This document shows, piece after piece, positions 6,451 through 9,827 of a stretch of 9,827 nt of DNA. The notes under the pieces were generated by a model. It was not told the DNA's origin and made no database searches. It saw only the letters and a program-made list of their open reading frames with translations. The stretch is taken from positions 1 through 9,827 of the forward strand of contig JANWZF010000302.1 of the NCBI GenBank assembly GCA_025054905.1, read 5' to 3'. How positions within the stretch are numbered: the stretch's first letter is position 1; each line of letters opens with the position of its first letter. This DNA is from Tepidimonas sp. Lineage in GTDB: Bacteria; Pseudomonadota; Gammaproteobacteria; Burkholderiales; Burkholderiaceae_C. The position numbers and the translations under genes are program-made.

Positions 6451-6480
6451 GCGGCTGGACTGCGATTGTCGCGCAGCCGC
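6451..6480 (-). repeat. Hairpin in the dapF-DUF484 gap
   Basis: GCGGCTG (6451-6457) and CAGCCGC (6474-6480) are perfect 7-bp complements around a 16-base loop, directly after the dapF stop. The gap of 72 bases is the longest in the operon. The loop includes GACAAT on the minus strand (6465-6470), a possible -10 for an internal promoter. Either attenuation or an internal promoter could adjust DUF484-xerC expression relative to dapF; neither is proven. Confidence 0.3.
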
Positions 6481-6483
6481 CGT

Positions 6484-7365
6484 TCAGGGCAGCGCGGGCA
6501 CGTCCACGACGCCGCTGAAGACCGGCTCGGCCGGTCCGGTCATCAGCACGTGCGCCGCCAGGCCCGCGCGGCCGCGTGGCCACTCGATGGTCAGGCGCCC
6601 GCCGCGCAGCTCGACCTCCACGCGCTCGTCGAACCAGCCCAGCCGCACGCCGGCCACCACCGCCGCGCAGGCCCCGGTGCCGCAGGCCAGTGTCTCGCCC
6701 GCGCCGCGCTCGTACACGCGCAGACGCGCGTGGGTGCGGTCGACCACCTGCACGAAGCCCACGTTGACGCGCCGCGGAAAACGGGCATGGCTTTCGATTC
6801 CCGGCCCCCACTGCGCCACGGGAGCGGTCTGCACGTCCGGCACGCGCAGCACCGCGTGCGGATTGCCCATTGACAGCACGGCCACACGCGGCGCGGGCTC
6901 CACGCCGGGCAGCGCCAGCGGCCAGCGCTGCCAGTCCCCCAGCGGCTCGGGGTCCAGGCCGTGGGGATCGAACGGCACGTGCAGCGGCTCGAAGATCGGC
7001 GCGCCCATGTCCACCTGCACCCGGCCGTCGTCCTGCAGCGCCAGCGTCAGCACCCCGGCGCGGGTGGCCACGCGCACGGTGCGCTGCGTGGTCAGGCCGG
7101 CGTCGTGCACGTAGCGCACGAAGCAGCGCGCGCCGTTGCCGCAGTTTTCCACTTCGCCGCCGTCGGCGTTGTGGATCACGTATTCGAAATCGACGTCCGG
7201 GCGGGGGGCCGGACGCACCGTGAGGATTTGATCGGCGCCGACGCCAAAGTGCCGGTCGGCCAGCCAGCGGTACTGCGCCGAGGTCAGGCCGTAGCGTTGG
7301 CGCGTTTCGTCCAGCACGATGAAATCGTTGCCGGCCCCCTGCATTTTGGTAAACGGCACGCGCAT
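6484..7365 (-). CDS. dapF: Diaminopimelate epimerase
   Basis: DapF (EC 5.1.1.7) interconverts LL- and meso-diaminopimelate in lysine and peptidoglycan synthesis, without a cofactor, using two cysteines. Both are present: Cys75 in VENCGNGARC and Cys228 in LACGTGAC. Other family motifs are FTKMQGAGNDF (5-15), HFGVGADQIL (39-48), MGNPHAV (166-172), RVNVGFVQV (199-207) and VYERGAGET (217-225). Length is 293 residues against 274 in E. coli, with normal two-lobed organisation. ATG 7365 shares its A with the TGA of the upstream lipoprotein gene (TGATG), which indicates translational coupling. It is the second gene of the five-gene minus-strand run, followed by DUF484 and xerC as in many Proteobacteria. 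Confidence 0.97.
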   Translation of the reverse strand: MRVPFTKMQGAGNDFIVLDETRQRYGLTSAQYRWLADRHFGVGADQILTVRPAPRPDVDFEYVIHNADGGEVENCGNGARCFVRYVHDAGLTTQRTVRVATRAGVLTLALQDDGRVQVDMGAPIFEPLHVPFDPHGLDPEPLGDWQRWPLALPGVEPAPRVAVLSMGNPHAVLRVPDVQTAPVAQWGPGIESHARFPRRVNVGFVQVVDRTHARLRVYERGAGETLACGTGACAAVVAGVRLGWFDERVEVELRGGRLTIEWPRGRAGLAAHVLMTGPAEPVFSGVVDVPALP

Positions 7366-8033
7366 CAGGACGCCTGCTCGGCCACGAAGATTTCCACACG
7401 CCGGTTTTTGGCCCGCCCCTCGGGGGTGGCGTTGCTGGCGATGGGCTCGCGCGCGCCGCGGCCGTCGATGGCGATGCGCTCGATGCCCACGCCACGGCTG
7501 ACCAGGTAGTCACGCACGGCGGCAGCGCGGTTGATCGACAGCGGATTGTTGATCGCGTCGCTGCCGGTGTTGTCGGTGTGGCCGATGATGGTCACACGCG
7601 CGGCCGGGTTGCGCTTGAGCCCGTCGGCGAACGTGTCGAGCACGCTGCGGAAGTTGGGCTTGATGTCGGCGCGCCCCACGTCGAACGAGATGTCGCTCGG
7701 GATTTCGAGCTTGAGCCGGTTGTCGGCGGTCTGCGTCACCGCCACGCCGGTGCCGGCGGTGGCCTGCTCCATCTCGCGCTTTTGCTGCTCCATGCGGCTG
7801 GACCAGAGGTAGCCGCCCGCTGCGCCGGCCGCCGCACCGATGGCGGCTCCGCGCACCGCACCCTTGCTGCCGTCGGTGACGGCCCCCAGCACCGCCCCGG
7901 CCGCCGCGCCGATCATCGCGCCCTTGGCGGTACCGGACTTTTGCTCTTCACTCATGGTGGCGCAGCCACCGACAGCCAACGCAGCCGCCGCCACCAGGGC
8001 AGCGGTGCGGACAGAAACCTGGGTCGAGTGCAT
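7365..8033 (-). CDS. OmpA-family lipoprotein with glycine-zipper domain
   Basis: A 222-residue envelope lipoprotein. Residues 1-23 are a signal peptide ending in a lipobox (LAVGGC), with Cys24 as the lipidated residue; Ala25 rather than Asp favours the outer membrane. A glycine-zipper segment runs from about 38 to 75 (GAMIGAAAGAVLGAV, then GAAIGAAAGAAGGYLW), likely membrane-associated. A short charged link (SSRMEQQKREMEQ) leads to an OmpA C-terminal domain at about 107-218. Its peptidoglycan-binding residues are present: Asp154 in GHTDNTG and Arg169 in LSINRAAAVRDYL, followed by RIAIDGRGAREPIASN and GRAKNRRVEI. Such domains bind diaminopimelate in the cell wall. Start ATG 8033 has AAGGAG seven bases upstream. 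It is the first gene of the operon and its stop overlaps dapF. It resembles the YiaD group of lipoproteins, but no exact name is claimed. Confidence 0.93.
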   Translation of the reverse strand: MHSTQVSVRTAALVAAAALAVGGCATMSEEQKSGTAKGAMIGAAAGAVLGAVTDGSKGAVRGAAIGAAAGAAGGYLWSSRMEQQKREMEQATAGTGVAVTQTADNRLKLEIPSDISFDVGRADIKPNFRSVLDTFADGLKRNPAARVTIIGHTDNTGSDAINNPLSINRAAAVRDYLVSRGVGIERIAIDGRGAREPIASNATPEGRAKNRRVEIFVAEQAS

Positions 8034-8166
8034 GATCAGACTCCTTGCGGGTTGAGCTCAGTGCAGCGGAGATCAGACCCCGCTACCATTGTGCCCGAGC
8101 CTGGTGACTTCGCCCAGCGCCCGCGGCCGGCGAGTCACATCCGGTTACTCCCGTTACCCAGCGCCG
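8034..8166. promoter_or_regulatory. Divergent promoter region of the operon and the Nudix-MBL gene
   Basis: This 133-bp gap must drive the minus-strand operon and the plus-strand gene. CACAAT at 8088-8093 (minus) is a candidate operon -10, giving a leader of about 45 bases that includes the AAGGAG site. TACCAT at 8084-8089 (plus) overlaps it and shares the CGCTACCAT...GTGCCC context seen at 2440-2456. If both are used, the two polymerases would compete. -35 elements are weak on both sides. A GTTAC direct repeat with 9-bp period lies at 8144-8157. Confidence 0.35.
8041..8046 (-). promoter_or_regulatory. Ribosome binding site of the OmpA-family lipoprotein
   Basis: AAGGAG on the minus strand is seven bases upstream of ATG 8033, the strongest Shine-Dalgarno in the window. 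Confidence 0.8.
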
Positions 8167-9827
8167 ATGGTCCGCCCCCACCTGCAACTGTACCCTTGCG
8201 CAGCACCGGCTGCGCCCCGGCCCGCGGCCACGCTGCTGCTGGTGCGCGACGGCCCCGATGGCCTGCAAATGCTGATGACGCGCCGCAGCCCCCAGGCCCG
8301 CTTTGCCCCGGGGGCGTATGTCTTCCCGGGCGGCGCCATCGACGCGGCCGACCACGCGGCCGTGCGTACCGACTCGGCGGCGCTGCGCCTGCCACCTGGG
8401 GTGCCCGAGGCAGTCACGCGGGCGGCCATGCTGGCGGCGGTGCGCGAAACGTTCGAAGAGCTGGGCGTGCTGCTGGCGCGCGACGCGCAGGGGCGCTGGG
8501 TGGCCCCGGCGGTGCTGGCCCGGCTGCAACGTCACGCCCCGCTGCTGCCGCAGTGCCAGGCACACGGACTGGCGCTGGCGCTGGACGAGGTGCACTGGCT
8601 GGCGCACTGGATCACCGACCGGGATTGGCCGGTGCGCTTTGACGTGCCGTTTTTCGTGGCGGCGATGCCACCGGACCAGACCCCGGTGGCCGACGATTGC
8701 GAGCAGTTCGAGCCGCTGTGGGTGAGTGCGGCCGATGCGCTGCAGCGTCACGCCCGCGGGGATTTTCCGATGGTGTTTCCGACCGTGCGCACGCTGCAGG
8801 CACTGCAGCGCTACGGCAGTGCCCAGGCCCTGCTGGACGACTGCGCGCAGCGCGGTGCGCCCCAGTGGGTCAGCTGCCCGCGCGCGGGTTGGCTGGGCGG
8901 GCAGGAAGCCCGCTTCATGGAGCACGAGCCGCCCTACGGCGAGCTGGAGCTGGTTTGCCCAGACGGGCAGCTGCGCCACACACTGGACTGGCGCAGCGAT
9001 GAGCCGGTGGCGCTGCTGCGTCACGTGCAGCGCCTGACCGCCCCCAACGCGGGGCGCATGACTGGGCCCGGCACCAACAGTTATCTGATCGGCGAGGCGG
9101 CCACCGGCTACATCGTGCTGGACCCCGGCCCGGCCGACCCGGTGCATCTGCAGCGGCTGCTGCAGGCTGCCGGCGGTGATGTGCGCGCCATCGTCTGCAC
9201 GCATTCCCACCCCGACCATGCCCCCGGCGCCTATCCGCTGCAGGCGCTGTGCGCCGCCAGCGGGCGTGCCGCGCCGCCCGTGCTGGGCCTGCCCAGCGCC
9301 GCCACCGCACGCGCCCACAGCCGCTGGCAGCCCGATCAGCCGCTGGCCGACGGCCAATGCCTGACGCTGACCGATGCGCAGGGTCAGGTGCGCCACACCC
9401 TGCAGGCGCTGCACACCCCCGGGCACGCGGCCAACCATCTGTGCCTGCTGCTGCAAGAAGATGGACTGCTTTTTTCCGGCGACCACATCCTCAACGGCAG
9501 CACCACCGTGATCGACCCCCCGGACGGGGACATGGATGCTTACCTGGCCTCGCTGCGGCGGCTGCAGGCGCTGTGCCAGCAGCACGGCGTGCGCTTCATC
9601 CTGCCGGCGCATGGATATGTCCTGGGCGAGGCGCCACGCGCCATCGAACGGCTGCTGGCCCACCGCCTGCAGCGCGAGGCCAAGATCGCCCGCGTGCTGG
9701 CCGCCCACCCCGGCGCCGACCTGGACACGCTGGTGCGCCACGCCTACGATGATGTGCCGGATGCGCTGTGGCCGGTGGCACAGCGCTCGCTGCTGGCGCA
9801 TCTGAAGCGGCTGGATCCCCGCCGCTT
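8167..9827 (+). CDS. Nudix hydrolase / metallo-beta-lactamase-fold fusion, LACTB2-like (C-terminus cut)
   Basis: An open frame of 553 residues running off the right edge, with two enzyme modules. Residues about 18-225 are Nudix-like: FAPGAYVFPGGAID (46-59) and RETFEELGV (93-101). The canonical Nudix box has 14 residues from Gly to Arg-Glu; here there are 37, an insertion typical of the NUDT19-like branch. Residues about 275-490 are a metallo-beta-lactamase fold with LTAPNAGRMTGPGTNSYLIG, metal ligands HSHPDH (346-351), His420 in TPGH, Asp439 in FSGDH, and His482 in PAHGY. Residues about 495-550 match the winged-helix tail of LACTB2-like proteins (HRLQREAKIARVLAAHPGADL). It is nearly complete. 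ATG 8167 was chosen; GTG 8104 is an in-frame alternative and neither has a Shine-Dalgarno. LACTB2 is an RNA endonuclease in mitochondria, but the substrate here is unknown; the Nudix half may act on a nucleotide or CoA-type diphosphate. Confidence 0.9.
   Translation, partial: MVRPHLQLYPCAAPAAPRPAATLLLVRDGPDGLQMLMTRRSPQARFAPGAYVFPGGAIDAADHAAVRTDSAALRLPPGVPEAVTRAAMLAAVRETFEELGVLLARDAQGRWVAPAVLARLQRHAPLLPQCQAHGLALALDEVHWLAHWITDRDWPVRFDVPFFVAAMPPDQTPVADDCEQFEPLWVSAADALQRHARGDFPMVFPTVRTLQALQRYGSAQALLDDCAQRGAPQWVSCPRAGWLGGQEARFMEHEPPYGELELVCPDGQLRHTLDWRSDEPVALLRHVQRLTAPNAGRMTGPGTNSYLIGEAATGYIVLDPGPADPVHLQRLLQAAGGDVRAIVCTHSHPDHAPGAYPLQALCAASGRAAPPVLGLPSAATARAHSRWQPDQPLADGQCLTLTDAQGQVRHTLQALHTPGHAANHLCLLLQEDGLLFSGDHILNGSTTVIDPPDGDMDAYLASLRRLQALCQQHGVRFILPAHGYVLGEAPRAIERLLAHRLQREAKIARVLAAHPGADLDTLVRHAYDDVPDALWPVAQRSLLAHLKRLDPRR

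Noticed and set aside
8144..8157. Direct repeat GTTAC-tccc-GTTAC before the Nudix-MBL start
   Set aside because: Two 5-bp copies are too short to call a regulator site; it could be chance in 9.8 kb.
8083..9801. Long minus-strand open frame (572 codons) opposite the Nudix-MBL gene
   Set aside because: The plus-strand frame carries two sets of catalytic motifs; the minus frame is rich in Gln, His, Arg and Gly with no recognisable domain. It is a mirror of G/C third-position bias.

Overview
The window is chromosomal DNA from a high-GC Gram-negative bacterium. It is most likely a betaproteobacterium of the order Burkholderiales, close to Comamonadaceae. The evidence is a Burkholderiales-type general porin, the lipoprotein/dapF/DUF484/xerC gene order, a LACTB2-like hydrolase with an N-terminal Nudix domain, and strong G/C bias at third codon positions. 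Genus and species cannot be read from the sequence. No rRNA, tRNA, insertion sequence, CRISPR array or phage gene was seen.

Layout from left to right. (1) Positions 1-984, minus strand: an outer-membrane porin whose last residues lie beyond the left edge. (2) Positions 985-1222: an intergenic stretch with two strong inverted repeats (possible terminator of the next gene) and a TGGTGC/GCACCA palindrome upstream of the porin. (3) Positions 1223-2404, minus: an RlmI-type 23S rRNA cytosine methyltransferase. (4) Positions 2457-4103, plus, divergent from it across only 52 bp: a lone AAA-ATPase-like protein with a C-terminal PD-(D/E)XK nuclease-like domain. This is the one accessory-looking gene and its role is unknown. 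(5) Positions 4174-8033, minus: five tightly packed genes that look like one operon. In order of transcription they are a glycine-zipper OmpA-family lipoprotein, dapF (diaminopimelate epimerase), a DUF484 GAF-like protein, xerC (chromosome-dimer recombinase) and a secreted DsrE-like protein. (6) Positions 8167-9827, plus, divergent from the operon: a Nudix plus metallo-beta-lactamase-fold fusion protein, cut by the right edge just before its expected stop.

The operon joins envelope and peptidoglycan functions to chromosome segregation. The lipoprotein is built to bind diaminopimelate-containing peptidoglycan, DapF makes that meso-diaminopimelate, and XerC resolves chromosome dimers at division. 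The dapF-DUF484-xerC block is conserved in many Proteobacteria (E. coli has dapF-yigA-xerC). The upstream lipoprotein, translationally coupled to dapF, and the downstream DsrE gene are lineage-specific flanks.

Nothing here is a clear new multi-gene system. The items most worth a second look are the isolated AAA/PD-(D/E)XK gene, the Nudix-MBL fusion with its stretched Nudix box, and the short promoter-like regions that may give leaderless transcripts for the rRNA methyltransferase and the ATPase gene.
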